Source of the DNA: Solea solea
Lineage: Eukaryota; Chordata; Actinopteri; Pleuronectiformes; Soleidae
Assembly (NCBI RefSeq): GCF_958295425.1
Contig: NC_081149.1
Location: 24,539,981-24,603,980, forward strand
Direction: 5' to 3'
Length of the DNA stretch: 64,000 bases
Shown: in pieces, positions 23,954 to 51,450 of the stretch
How positions within the stretch are numbered: position 1 is the stretch's first letter
Layout of the letters: each line of letters opens with the position of its first letter
Program-made: the position numbers and the translations under genes
Notes under the pieces: generated by a model
Told to the model about the DNA's origin: nothing
The model's input: only the letters and a program-made list of their open reading frames with translations
Databases searched by the model: none

Positions 23954-24695
23954 TCATTCTGTGACGCCCCCCGTGTAGCTGAAGCTTCTTCGTCCCCACT
24001 GGCTCTCTGGGACCAGGAAGCCCTTCCTGTTCACTGGCTCCACCACCAGCTCCAGTAAACCAGCCGGCTCTGGCACCGCCAGCTCTGCGACCCTGTACAG
24101 ATTAGAATACGCCCGTCCCAGCAGAACCAGCTGACCTGGAGGGACTCGTGGATTGGGTCCTCTCAACCGTCGCCAGTACACCCTGAAGTATCGCACCAGC
24201 TCAGTGGGATAATCCCAGCGCAGAGTGGCGGTGAGGTGCAGGCTGGACGAGGTGGACGAGGTGGAGGAAGCGGCACCGCGCAGCCACACCACGTCATAAA
24301 TACACAAGCCCTTAACCACGTCGGAGGGAACGTGCAGAGTGGCTGCATCCAGGAGCTTGATGAGAAAACAAGACACAGACAGACAGAAATGACTTGTATT
24401 TAACAAGAAAAATGCACTCGGAGAGCAAAAATGACATTTTCAGTGAACCATTCTGCATCCAGATGATTAACGAGGCTTAAAAGACAGTAAACTGGGCATG
24501 TGTGTGCCACTTTATAAAGGGAATCTGACTCTCTCCTCTTTTGCTTGGTCTCAGTAACCGGAGGCTTGCAACCCTCCGTTTACAAGCCAAGTTCCCTTTC
24601 CACGTGGCCACGGGGTGGCTGGCTGCCCACTGCTGCTAATTCTAGGAAGGTTTCTAGTAGAAGACGGGTTCAATTCTGAGAAAAGACTGATAAAC

Positions 24696-24731
<36 letters not shown>

Positions 24732-27700
24732 CGTTAATGAGACAGACGCCAAGGTGAAGGTAAAACATAAGTGATCATGGAGCTGATGTGACATCATCAA
24801 AGGTCTCAGTTCCTGACTAATGTGGATGGCAGGTGTATTCAAAGCAGAATTTATGTCATTTTACTCCTTTTAATTGAAATGGAGTGATGTGGGTGTGGCT
24901 ATAAATCACTTTAGAGTAGTTTATGGTCAAAGAGAGACACATGACAGGTTAAGAAGGAGAAACCCAGGAAGCCCCTCATATATTTTCTGGCAGCATAACA
25001 ACTGGTGACCTCTGTGGAAGAGAACGAGCCACTGTCTCACCATGATCTCTCCCACCCTGCAGGTGAAAGCCGTGTCCCGAGCCTCTCCCTTCCTCTGGAT
25101 GCTGACACAGACTTCTCTCAGAGTACAGCCTCGAAGCTCCAGCTGCAAACACCTGTTCCGGTGACATGAAGAGAGAGAGAGAGAGAGACTCTACGTCACA
25201 GTCTAATCTGCTCATTTGAACCCTGAACCCTGTTTGCCGTGTTTTACCTGACAGTCCAGCCATCTGGATTCAAGCTGCCACAAAGCTGAGAGAACTGACT
25301 GGCCAGCTGGTGTCCATGATCCAAAACCTTCGGATGCACACTGTCAACTGTGAGCATTAAAAAAAAAAAAAACATTTAACAGTTAATGTTTGGCAATAGT
25401 TCAAAATAAATATACAGTGTGTTCTGGTTTCACGTCTATGAGGCAGCCAAGTATCAAGTCATATCTATGAGATATTCCAGGACTATACTGGAACCCTAAG
25501 CCTGACTATTTCTATATTCTTACCCTTAACCTCTCATGTGTCTACAGTGTGCTTCAGCTTGATCTCAGCAAACCTTCATAACTACAGAAACGTGTATATT
25601 TCAGCCCAATGACCAGCAGTTTTCAGTATTAGAGCTGGTGAGGTTGGAATCTAAAGATTGTTTTCTTTATTGGTTAATTTATTTAGAGATTGTTTTCTCA
25701 ATTCAGAAATTACGTGTGTGCTTCATAACATGCCTTAAAATGGGAAGGACATGTGAATTGTGACTTGATAAACCTCAAAATTACAGTTTCCTGTCACAGA
25801 GGAGTAAATAAGACAGAAAATGTTGTGGAATTAGAAAACCTGCACCAGAAAGAAAGAAAACACTCAAACCGATTAAATGACGATCAAAATAGTCAGCAAT
25901 TATTACCTCATTGGACTTGAAGATAAACTGTAGACTGAACTTCTTGTGTACAACGTGTGTTTGAAATAGTTAAAATTGTATAAAGTATTAGAAAGTGATT
26001 AATGTGTGAGCGTGAGAAACTCACGTTTAAATTCCTTGCTTCCTTGCTTCCCGTCTGTATTTGTGCAGAGACTGGCGTCTGTAGTCTTGAGCTCCAGAGA
26101 GACACTGATCCCGTCAGATGGCTTATAGATGAGGCTCACCAGGATCTTGGGCGGCAGGGGAACGTGGAGGGAGAAGATCCTGAGAGACAAAGGAAACATG
26201 GAGACTGCATGAGCGACTGTGTTTGGGAAAGGTGGTGCTGTTGGTTCACTTTCAACCGTCCACGTGAAGAACACAGAAAACACACACTTGGCGGAAACTT
26301 GAGACGTGAGAGAGGCGGGGATGAGGCCTTCGAGCAGCAGCGAGCAGCCTCCGTTCCAGGCGTCCTCCGGGCAGCCGCGGCTCCTCAGCCAGCCCGGGCC
26401 CTCCAGCTCTGTGTGGTAATACATGGGCTGAATCTCCTGAGCAGACAGGTTGAACCAGCTTCTCTCCGTCTCCTGCTGCAGACGCATTAAAGGAGACGGC
26501 GATAAGCAAACACACGAGGGAAACTCCTGTAACGCAACAACACAAATGTGCTGGGAGCAACAGCAGCAACAATAACAGCAAACAGCAAAATAAGCAGTTA
26601 GGGTAAAAACTATGAAGACTTTCAACTTCTGTTGTAAAATAAACAGTAGAAGCAAAAGCAACTTGCTTCACTCCTGAAAACTCTTGACATTAAAGGTGAC
26701 ACAGTCCTGACACGAATGATGATCCAATAATGGATGTAACTCCACAAGCTGTAATGTTGTTCATTACCTGTCCTCTCCAGTACAGGCTCTTCCCAAAGCC
26801 TTGGCAGAAGGAGGAAATGAAGGGAAGAGCTGACGTTGGACGGTGGACGTACAGGAAGTCCGAGAGAAGAGCCCAGAACCTGCAGGAAGTTAAGGAACAT
26901 CCTTATCTCCATCCATTCACCTTATTTCACTATATGAACGGCCAGTATCTTAAGCAATTGCAGTTTAAATAGGTTTATATTTTTAGTCTGTACATTTAGC
27001 TTAAATTTTATTGTAGTTTTTTTAAATTATATTTTTCTGATACTGGTTTTTTTTTTAATTGTTTACTTTTCTTCTTTGTTGTAGTGATTATGGGGAACGT
27101 GCAAATTAAGAATTTCATTGTGCAGTGTGACAGTCTGTTTTAACTGAACATATGACAATAAATATCTTGAATCTTAAACATATAATATGTTACCTTTTTG
27201 GCATTAAAAATATCTAAAAAAAGAAAAAACACTATTTAAATCCATAAATCACAAGCTAACAGACCCTTTAATGTTGGTCACCTTTTAATGACGTCATCCA
27301 CTTTAAGAGCCTCTGCTGTAGTCAAATGTTTTTCCTTACCCTTCCCTTAGGGGGAAAGGAACTATTTGTTACTACTAGTTAGCCAGTGTGTTTTGTTTTT
27401 AAGTTTTATAGTGTGCACTGGTCACTGATGGACAGGTGTTTGTTCTGTCCAGCAGTTCCCATGAGTCCATGGTGCTCAGTGACATCATCAAACTAGAACC
27501 TCTGTCATTGTTTTTGATTAAGACGCGCTCAGCAGCAGAAATCACAAAAAAAAAGAAGAAGAGTAAATTTGATGTCGCTCTCACGTGTCCTGATTCTTGC
27601 GGAATTCAGTCTTATCATCGTGGCTCTCGTACACCCAGCCTGGAGCAAAGATGGCCACAGAGAAGTTGTGCTTCCGAATGACGGCTAGAGACTGAAGACG

Positions 27701-28592
27701 ACACATACAGTCAGCGATCTCCTAACAATGAAAAGATTAATAACCGTTTCCACAGTTGCCTACCTTATTGGTTTCCAGCATTCCTCCCACCACGTTGCCA
27801 CGAGCGAACACGTCTACCCCGACGTAGACGTCGGCACCGCGGCCTCCGAGTCCACTGTAGTCTTTCATCCTCTCCAGGTGTTCCTCTGTCCAGTTGTAGT
27901 TGGTGAAAAAACCATCACAGGCGTCAAAAAACAGCCTAGGAAAAGGTCCAAATGTTAAATTGCTTATGAACGGACAAATTCCTACTAGTTGCGATGGTTG
28001 ATGGAACGTTACCAATTATGTTGAGCGCTGTCACAACTATTGTAATAATCCTCTCATTGCATGTGTCTGTTCTAAAACAATAATTCTGCTCTGTTTTCTT
28101 TAAACTTCATAAGAACAGCAGAAATATGTCATATTTTATTCACTATTTTCCACTTTTGTTTCCCTCCATTTGTTGAACTGGCAGCTGATTTGACAGAACT
28201 ACTGTGGTACTTAAAAGAGACGTCTCTACCTGTTGGACTGGTTGAGTTCGTTCTGCCAGTTGAGCTGTCCGTTTTCGACCACGCTGTCGTACCACACGAC
28301 CAGGCTGCCGGGCACTCGCTCGTGCATCTGGTCGCTCAGATAGCGCAGGAACAACGGCGTGTTCTTCACTGCGACCTCCTGCACGCAGAAGAGAGCACAT
28401 GCACTCTGATTTTACTCCAGCACTGGGTATGTAAAGAAATAATGATATTATGGTGACGGTGTGGCTGTGGTTAGCTCTGTAAGGATGAGCATTACGCACA
28501 ATCAGAAGCCACTTTTAATCTCATAAATCTGTATATATGAGTATATATATATATATATATAAACATATATATGTATATACATATGTATGTAT

Positions 28593-28646
<54 letters not shown>

Positions 28647-29384
28647 TAGTACCTATTACAAAAAGTATACACTGCAAAAATGAAAATATGTACTATTGTA
28701 TTTAACTTGAATTCAGTGTTTTTATCTAATCACATAATTTTTGGGACTTATTTACTTATTAAGGCTGAAGTTACTGAATATAGTTTGACCTTTTTTTAAT
28801 GTCTTTTGTTCTTGTTGCACGAGCAGGTCATTTTGCTTGAAACGAGTAATTTCCCCCTAATAGTGGTTATTTATATTCTTGTTTTTTCAGAGGCATTTTT
28901 TGCAGTGTAGTGGGGGCGGAGCATTGGTGTAGAAGCCATTTACTTACACTGAGTTTATTCTCGATGTTAATGAGCCAGCCATCAAAGCCATAATAATGGC
29001 TGATCTGGACGAGTTTATCAGCGACAGCGCGATACGACTCCTCGTCTTTCAGGAACGACTCACACGCCGCGGCTCCATCAGTCCACTCTGTGATAAAAGT
29101 CCCTGGAAAGCAGGACAATCACAGCAGTTGGTTATATAATCTAATATAAGGATTACTAAACTGTTATTCTGAGGTCTTTTACTCACCTATAACAACAACT
29201 CCATGTTTGTGTGCAGCACTGGTCCACACAGCAGGAGGAATAGTCACCATGATGTGTGTAAAGTAGTTGAAAATATCAATGTAGTGCCAGTGGTAGAAGG
29301 CATACGGAGCGTCTGAAGTTGTCCCCTGGAGAAACCTTAATAACAGATATCACAGTATTTAACCAAATAACCAAATGTTCCATT

Positions 29385-29428
<44 letters not shown>

Positions 29429-31194
29429 ATATATCTCATACCTGTCGTCGAGGTAGCCACCCATCATGTCCTGAGACACCAATGTCCTACGTGCGCTGTC
29501 GGCCAGGGGGGGCTCCCGAGGCGCCAGAGGGACCACTGCCACGTTAAAGGGGTTTGCCTCACTGCGTTTCCATGACAACAGTTCATCTAGAGTCTGAAGA
29601 CCACAGCTGATTGGTTCAGTGGTGTCTCCGTCGTAGTGACTGGCTGGTGGAGAAGAGGAAATAACATGTAGAAGAAGAAGAAGAAGAACGTTTGCGGCAC
29701 ATTTTGAACACAGATGAAGTGGTGTGATATATTATATAACACTAACCTGGTAGCAGTGACGGTGTATACGTGACCACTTCATGGATACTGTCTGAATCCA
29801 TTGGTTGATCCAAACAAGACTCCACCCTGGGGAAAATAACAGGTGGTAAGTTTCATACTGACTCATTTGTTTTGACCATATAAAAACACAACACGCTGAT
29901 TCACTTTTTTATGACACATCCTCACATCACATATCTATCATATCTATCAAGTGGGTGGCAGGTGATTTCTTTTGTGGGTAACCAAATAACTGCAGTATAT
30001 TTACCTTTAGCCTGTTACTAAAGCTTTAAAGACGATATATTTTAAAGAACACGCAAACACAGTTGTTTCATTGATTAAATATGGAAGTGATGGTTTTCTC
30101 CTTAAAAGTAATATTATCTGCTTTATAATGTAATTTGTACAAATCAGCCTGATTAAGTCAGCTAAACGGATTTCAATCATTCATGTTGGTGTTTATACCT
30201 GTGCCTGCGACATGTCCAAAACAAGTTAACAACACTGATGATTCCACTTACTGACTGGAACTGACTAATGAGTGCATTATGACAGCGAGCCAGCATGGTT
30301 CCTGACAATGAGGAAGCTAAATGGAACTCAGCCTTCATTCATTTGATTATTTAAAGCTGTGACTGTCCTACTGTACTTGTGCATGTCTAGCATGAAAAAA
30401 GCCTATAAGACTTTTTTTTTTTCTTTTTGTATTTTAGCACTTTCTGTGAAGCACTTTGGTTGCGGCTCAGCCGTTTGTATATGTGCTATATAAATACAAT
30501 TTGACTTGACTTGACTCATAACAAATACAACTGTAAAAAAAACAGCCTCTTAAATGTTGTGTTATTGAAAGTTCAAGTTTCTAACTCACTCATCACTAGA
30601 TTTAATTAGTCTAGGTACAGTGGTTTTTGATCTGGATCTGGTCCAAAATGGTCTGTATGCTGAAAAAACAGTTAAATGTGCCTTTATTGCATTTTCACAA
30701 ATAGAATAAAGGTTTCACAAATCAGAGACTGTGTTTTTATGAATCTCCGGGGTCCGTAGATTAATCCAGCCCAGATTTGAGAAGTCTAGGTATAGTGGTT
30801 TTTGGTCCAAAGTGGTCTACTGTATATTCCTTGATTGCATTTTCACAAATACAATAGTGGGTGCAAAGTTCATGTCTTACCCAAAACGAGGTGTCACAAA
30901 AACAGACAATCAGCGACAACAGTCGCACTGCACGTTCAGTTGATTTCCCCTTAACTTTCCCCTTAATTGCCGAATCGGAGGCTAACTTCAGTGTGGTCTA
31001 AGGATGTGAGGTATCGAAGTAAGTAAGATAAAGTAAGATAAAGCGTCGTGCTGATTTAGCACTAAGTGAAGTAGCCTCCAGTACCGTCTGACTTCAGTTC
31101 TATTCTTCTTCCCGACGACATCATCGTCATCATTCTTTCCATCCTCTCGTGTCCTTCGCAATGGCAGTTTTTTTCCATCCAACTTCAGTTCCAT
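23954..31194 (-). CDS. engase: Cytosolic endo-beta-N-acetylglucosaminidase (GH85)
   Basis: Fourteen coding exons read leftward: 31194-31085, 29826-29747, 29643-29442, 29335-29187, 29102-28948, 28378-28230, 27935-27764, 27691-27585, 26879-26768, 26472-26288 (or from 26475), 26179-26025, 25347-25248, 25152-25041 and 24355-23954. Total 2190 nt, 729 residues, close to human ENGASE (743). The enzyme cuts the chitobiose core of free N-glycans in the cytosol. The GH85 domain shows the [24 protein letters not shown] and TFITEW blocks, the active-site [10 protein letters not shown] (Asn226 and Glu228, the catalytic pair of the family), [27 protein letters not shown] and [19 protein letters not shown]-terminal beta-sandwich region ends with [18 protein letters not shown]. 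The start is the ATG at 31194. The first donor (ACG|GTACTG) is weak, so exon 1 is the least certain part. Confidence 0.93.
24540..24620 (+). repeat. Interspersed repeat fragment in ENGASE intron
   Basis: A diverged second copy of the element at 4833, sharing 'gcaaccctcc.tttacaagcc'. It lies between the last two ENGASE exons. Confidence 0.45.
24700..24731. repeat. (ATT)n microsatellite
   Basis: About ten ATT triplets in the last ENGASE intron. Confidence 0.9.
27060..27177 (+). repeat. LINE 3'-end fragment in ENGASE intron
   Basis: 'atttcattgtgcagtgtgac' followed downstream by 'tgacaataaatatcttgaat' is a typical L2-type LINE terminus of fish genomes. Confidence 0.5.
28530..28647. repeat. (TA)n-rich microsatellite
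   Basis: Long alternating TA with TG and CA interruptions, in the ENGASE intron between the exons at 28378 and 28948. It is self-complementary and hairpin-prone. Confidence 0.9.
29389..29436. repeat. (TA)n microsatellite
   Basis: About 45 bases of TA repeat end only six bases from the exon edge at 29442, so the repeat abuts the donor of ENGASE coding exon 3 on the minus strand. Confidence 0.9.
30400..30535 (+). repeat. LINE-like 3'-end fragment
   Basis: 'tgtatatgtgctatataaat' runs into tandem TTGAC units (TTGACTTGACTTGACT), a LINE-type tail in the first ENGASE intron. Confidence 0.45.
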
Positions 31195-31290
31195 TTCCAC
31201 ACAACTGTCAAGACCAACAAGGAAATAGAAAGGTAACGTACACCGGCAACGGAACGGCAGGAAATTACTTCCGTCTTTATTCCTTCAAAA
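31195..31290 (-). promoter_or_regulatory. Probable ENGASE 5' UTR and core promoter
   Basis: The block directly upstream of the ATG lacks a TATA box in the expected place and carries an ETS-type site (on the + strand ACTTCCG at about 31267) within a locally GC-richer stretch. Confidence 0.4.
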
Positions 31291-31523
31291 CAAAAGCGCA
31301 TTTTTTTATATACAGTATATAAAGCAAAACAACAATAAAACATAAAAAAATAAGTAAAAGCAGAACTTGCTAAAATAACAGTTCAACACCCCTGTTTGGT
31401 TTCGCTTTATTTTGTGACCGTCAAATACTAATTAATTAGTAAATGGTCGGAACTAACCGATGGCTGAAATAAAGCTTAGTTGTTAGTGAGTTTGTTTATT
31501 TTATTTATTTTTTTATTTGACAG

Positions 31524-31679
31524 AATGCATGCAGACAAACTACGCGACAGAATGGACTATGGCCAGCTGGACAAAGGGACCACTCTTTTGTTGTTGTGCA
31601 CAACCAGAGACTTTTACTTTGTAGAGATTAGCCCCCAGCAGAAAAGCATGGAACAACAACACGGCTCTGCACAAGGAAG
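31524..31679 (+). other. Candidate exon of unknown gene
   Basis: A pyrimidine-rich tract and TTTGACAG acceptor precede an open stretch starting AATGCATGCAG and ending GGAAG|GTAAAG. It would encode about 52 residues including MDYGQLDKGT and TTRDFYFVEI. I do not recognise it. It lies 330 bases from the ENGASE start on the opposite strand, so it could be a divergent lncRNA exon, a fragment of a repeat-encoded protein, or chance. Confidence 0.25.
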
Positions 31680-31921
31680 GTAAAGATGGCGGCTTTCTCC
31701 TGCAGCAGTATGGCGCTCAAATATAGCAAAGAAAAGTGGATAACGTCAACATTGCACAACTTGTATGCTATTTGCATATTAACCTGGTTGATTTGCATAT
31801 TTATATTTCTTTGTCTTTTGGTTTCTGTTTACCAGAGCAAAGCTAAGATATTGATGTTGCTGTGATTGCACTGCAGCAAATTACTGTGTATTGAAATCAA
31901 ATAATTACAGAAAGGATATTT

Positions 31922-32285
31922 GAGTTCTGAATTCTTACTTTATTCTCAGAATTTCTGATTTTAAACTAAAAATTCTGACTTTAAACTCAAAATTCTGACT
32001 TTAAACTCAAAATTCTTACTCTATTCTCAGAACTTCTGACTTTAAACTCAGAATTCTGACTTTATTCTCAGAATTCTGACTTTATTCTCAGAATTCTGAC
32101 TTTAAACTCAGAATTCTGACTATAAACTCAGAATTCTGACTTTATTCTCAGAATTCTGACTTTAAACTCAGAATTTCTGACTTTAAACTCTGAATGTCTG
32201 ACTTTATTCTCAGAATTTCTGACTTTAAACTCAGAATTTTGATTTTAAACTCAGAATTTCTGACTTTATTCTCAAAATTCTGACT
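31922..32285. repeat. 20-bp minisatellite with palindromic core
   Basis: About 18 tandem copies of a 20-base unit alternate between 'ctgactttaaactcagaatt' and 'ctgactttattctcagaatt'. Most unit junctions create the palindrome CAGAATTCTG with an EcoRI-type GAATTC site. It lies between the divergent ENGASE and CSNK1D genes. Confidence 0.93.
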
Positions 32286-32539
32286 CAGAATTTAAATATG
32301 TGTTTGCCTGTGTGGTCCTTATCCTCTTCCATAAATAAACTTTTTTTTGACAAAGCAACACATTTTCATCATCACTATGCTGTAATATGTTCATTTGAAT
32401 GAATGTACTGTAGATGAATTTCCATTGAAATGTGGTGCTACTGCACTAGATAAACTAAATAATTAACAAATTTGAGAGGGCATTCGTGTGTGTGTGTGTT
32501 ACTGTCAGTGGTAAGTGTTGTTGACTCTACACTGAAACG

Positions 32540-32997
32540 CTCTCTGGTTGTGTGTCAGCCAGCACAGGACGTGACGTCAGAGAGTGAGCGGATGATCAGG
32601 AGCTTCACATAGAAGAGAGGCAGCAACAAACAGGGAGACTATCGCTATCAAACCCCGGACCTCAGCTCCCTAAATCTGTATTCATCCTTGGCCGTTTCAA
32701 GTTCCCCCGCATCGAAACCAGCGAGAGCAGAAAGTACGCACTTGAGGCTTTCTAACGAGCACATTATTACACCTGTGTGAGGTTTATATCGTTTAAAAAC
32801 AAGTGGCGAAAGATTCCTGGAGCGGACGCGACCCAGAGAGGACACAGAAGACAGTTCGTCGCTTGAGGACAGCGCTCAGTGTTCGATGTTTTTCGTGTTT
32901 AAACCTTTAAACACTCTTGAACTTTTACACTGAACATTTTTTTAAAACATTTTGGAGCTAGCGAGTGCGCTTGCTAGCCAACCACAGCTGGTCAGAA
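32540..32997 (+). promoter_or_regulatory. CSNK1D promoter and 5' UTR with CRE and uORFs
   Basis: A perfect palindromic CRE (TGACGTCA) at 32572-32579 overlaps an ACGTGA core. Downstream is a 5' leader of about 400 bases with two short upstream ORFs: one at 32593 (6 codons, only if transcription starts early enough) and one at 32886-32933 (15 codons, starting MFFVFKPLN), ending 64 bases before the CSNK1D ATG. The start site of transcription is not defined by the sequence. Confidence 0.5.
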
Positions 32998-48258
<15,261 letters not shown>

Positions 48259-50750
48259 AGTCCTCAAACCCACCACTGCACCATGGAGGCCTCAACATGC
48301 AACACACACACACACACACACAGACACACACACACACACAGACACTTTCATAGACACACAGACACATATACACTGGACTCTTGAATGATGCAGAAGACTA
48401 CCAACCAATGCACAAGAGTCTGGCTGAACTCTTGTTCACTCAACAGACAGTCACACCACCACCACAGGTGTGTTTGTGTGTGTGATGGAGAGAGACGGGC
48501 GGGTGGAGTCAGTCTGGTTGCCTTAACCACCTTGGCAAAGTCGCAGCCATTGTCTCCCTACTTCTTCTTCTTTTCCTCCTTCTTCTTCTTCTTCGTCTTC
48601 TTCTTCTTCTTCTTCTTCTGCTGTGGAAGTTGTGGGAACTCTCCGCTCTCCTCGCCCTCGCTGTTGCTGAAGCCATGGATCCGTTTTTATTTGGCGTCAT
48701 GTTTGTTTCTGTTTTTTAATTTTGGTTTTTACTCATTTTTATTCTTCTATGATTAAACTTCCTCTCACACCCGCTCCACTCGTCAGACTTTCCGAGCTTT
48801 TGAAAAAGGAGAACGAGTCTCTTACTTAACTGAAAATTGATTGTGGGACATTTTTTAAAAAAGAAGGTGCATGATCCATCGTGGCAGTGTTAAAGCACAG
48901 TGCCTACGCTCCATTTGTCCTGAAAGACACTTTTAAATATCACAAGTCAACATTTTCCTTTACTTTTTTTTCTTCTTAAGTGTTTGAGGTTTAAATTTTA
49001 AAGGCAGTTTTTAAGATGGGGCAAAAGCTCCCGTTCATGTGCGTTTTCCCCCGGCTGACGGCAGAGTGCGGGTGCGCTTGTCGTCCTCAGGTGCGTCGTG
49101 AAGCAGGATGTTTCCTTTTATGTTCCTCAGGTCGTGACGACAGCGCGCCGCTGCTCGACAAAGCTGTGAATGGAACGGTGTCATGGATCTGTCCACGCTG
49201 AGCGGATGACATGTTGGTTTTAGTGCATAGTGACGTGGTTTTCGTGTGTGTTTGTGTGGTTCTGTCGTAGGGTTGTGCGAGCTCAGGGCGGGCGGGGTGG
49301 GGGTGAGTGTACACACACACACACACACACGTATACAAATACATATATATATATATATAGTCTTTTCCAATGTAACGATACTCGCTGCAGTTTCCAGCTT
49401 TACAAAAGTAGAACACAATAGAATCATGTGCATGATTATTTTCAGACACAGCCAAGTGTTCCTCGGAGAGTTCAGTGCTTCTCACCTCGCCCTGAACTAC
49501 AGGAGCTTCAGGTTGGTCAGGTTGAGGTGACACGTCCTTGAAAACAAATACAACGGAAGGCGCCGTCTTTCACGGTTCTATGAAAAGTCGTCTTCTCGTT
49601 CTCTGGAGCTGCTTTCACTTAAAAACTTGCGTTATGGAATATGTAGCATCTCGTGTTTGTGGAGCTCAAACTGTACGAGCTTTGGTTCGCCTCGATTTTG
49701 ACCGTTGTTCTTTTGATCTGTCATCGCAGACTCAAAGAGGACAATCTGAGAAAGATTCCCTCAGACTGAGCTTCAGAACATCATTGGTGAACTCTCGCGG
49801 GTACAATAACAAAAACAAGCGCCGTTCCCCTGTAACTGTGCTCTGAAAGGAAATTCCACTCTTTTCAGGTTTTATTGAGGATTTTCACAGCTGGAATAGA
49901 AAGAGCCCTAATATGAGAGCGACAGAGGACTTTAGTATTAGCTTGATGTAACCAGTAGAATTAAAGTGAAAGGGTAAGATTTGACGTCTGTTTAAAGGAG
50001 GTTCTGTGAAGAGTGTGGCCGACTGTCGTCTTAACAAAGGAGGTTCACGGCCGACTGAGTCCACGTCCCGGGACTCCTCGGTGACTTCTCGTCTGGAGGA
50101 TACGTGACGTGAGCAGTCGACCAACACGACCAACCAATCCTGCAGATTATGTAGAACTTTCTTGATCTGGTAGAAATAAAGTATGGTGTGGTAAATATGG
50201 CCATTTTGTGTAGCTGAGGGGGAAATGGGTTGTAGTGCTATTTTGTACATGTATGTTCTGTTGTTGTGTATCGGATGTGCCCGCTCCGTCTGCACCTGTG
50301 CAGTTTGGGACGATGCTGATGTCGACGGTGTACGATGGGTCTGGTCGTCTGCTAATAATACTTCACTCCTGTTTCTTAAATGTACTTTCACCCGTGGGCT
50401 TGAAAAACAACAAACCAAAAAAAACAAAACAATGATCATGATTGATTGATTAACTTATTTGTCTCACTGATGATGGCTTTGTTAAATGCAAGTACACTTT
50501 TCACGGGCTCGTCGTTGACTTTGTCGGTCTGCATTACTCACTTATTCCTTCTCTCTGTCACCACCTGTGCAATTTGTTTTACCTGTGCAGCGGAGACGAT
50601 GCTCCATGTCCCTCAAAGCATCGCTTCACTGTGGATCATTGGGAAATCTTTCTTTCCACTCCCACTTTATGACTTTTGCTCCTCACTTGTAATACCACTG
50701 TATTTGTGTATTTTAAGATTGTGTAAATAAATTAATAAGTACTTGTATTT
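48259..50750 (+). terminator. CSNK1D 3' UTR and poly(A) signal
   Basis: A long 3' UTR with CA repeats (48303-48342), a CTT tract (48561-48619) and a CA/AT repeat (49309-49359). AATAAA lies at 50726-50731, followed by a T/G-rich downstream element. UTR length would be about 2.5 kb, which fits the long CK1 delta 3' UTRs of other vertebrates. Confidence 0.65.
48561..48619. repeat. (CTT)n pyrimidine tract
   Basis: About 59 bases of CTT/TTC with a few interruptions in the CSNK1D 3' UTR. It creates open frames of Phe or, on the other strand, Arg that are not genes. Confidence 0.9.
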
Positions 50751-51164
50751 GTTGTGTCTTTTCTTGAGTAGATGTGGGAAAGTCGCTCTTTTTGTTACTG
50801 TTACTCGTCGTGTTTTTTTCATTTTTTTTTCATAACAAGACGACTGCTGTATGTACGAAAGACAACAGAGATAAACTAAAGTTTTATCTTTGTGAAAACA
50901 GGTGTCAAACCTTGGGTTAACTTAAGTCTCTGGTACACTTCCACGCACAGCATGGACCCATCAACACTCAGGTTGCACGCACAGCCCAGGTTTTGGAACC
51001 ACGTGCAAAGAGCGCATTGCACACCCAATGCCCTGCCCCACTTGTTGGAGTATTAAGTAGGGCTGGGCATTGGTTGTGTTTTATCTGCACAATGCTACTC
51101 TATGAAGTAGTATTGTGTATTATGGCCACCCAAAAAAAAAACACTTTATTTTTGATGTGCTCCT

Positions 51165-51450
51165 TTTTCTTTCTTTTTTTTTTGCCTGCCTTTTTTTATT
51201 TTCTTGTGCCAGATTTTTTTTTTTTTTTTTAGCCTGACTTTTTTTTTCTTTTGCCAGTTTTTTATATTTTTATTTGCCTGACTTTTTATTCCGCCTTTTT
51301 TTTTTTTCTTTTTTCTTTTTTAGCCTGACTTTTTTCTTGTGCCAGATTTTTTTTTTTTTTTTTTTTTGCCTGACTTTTTTTTTGTTTTTCTTATGCCGGA
51401 TTTTTTTTTTCTTTTTGCCTTACTTTTTTTGTTTTTTTTATTTTTGTTCA
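51165..51450. repeat. Degenerate T-rich tandem array
   Basis: Runs of 7-19 T are separated by recurring phrases such as 'gcctgacttttt' and 'gccagatttt', about six to eight imperfect copies of a 40-60-base unit. It yields meaningless Phe/Leu-rich frames. Confidence 0.75.

Noticed and set aside
31922..32285. Second set of regular repeats considered as CRISPR.
   Set aside because: Twenty-base units with no spacers, in eukaryotic DNA; a minisatellite.
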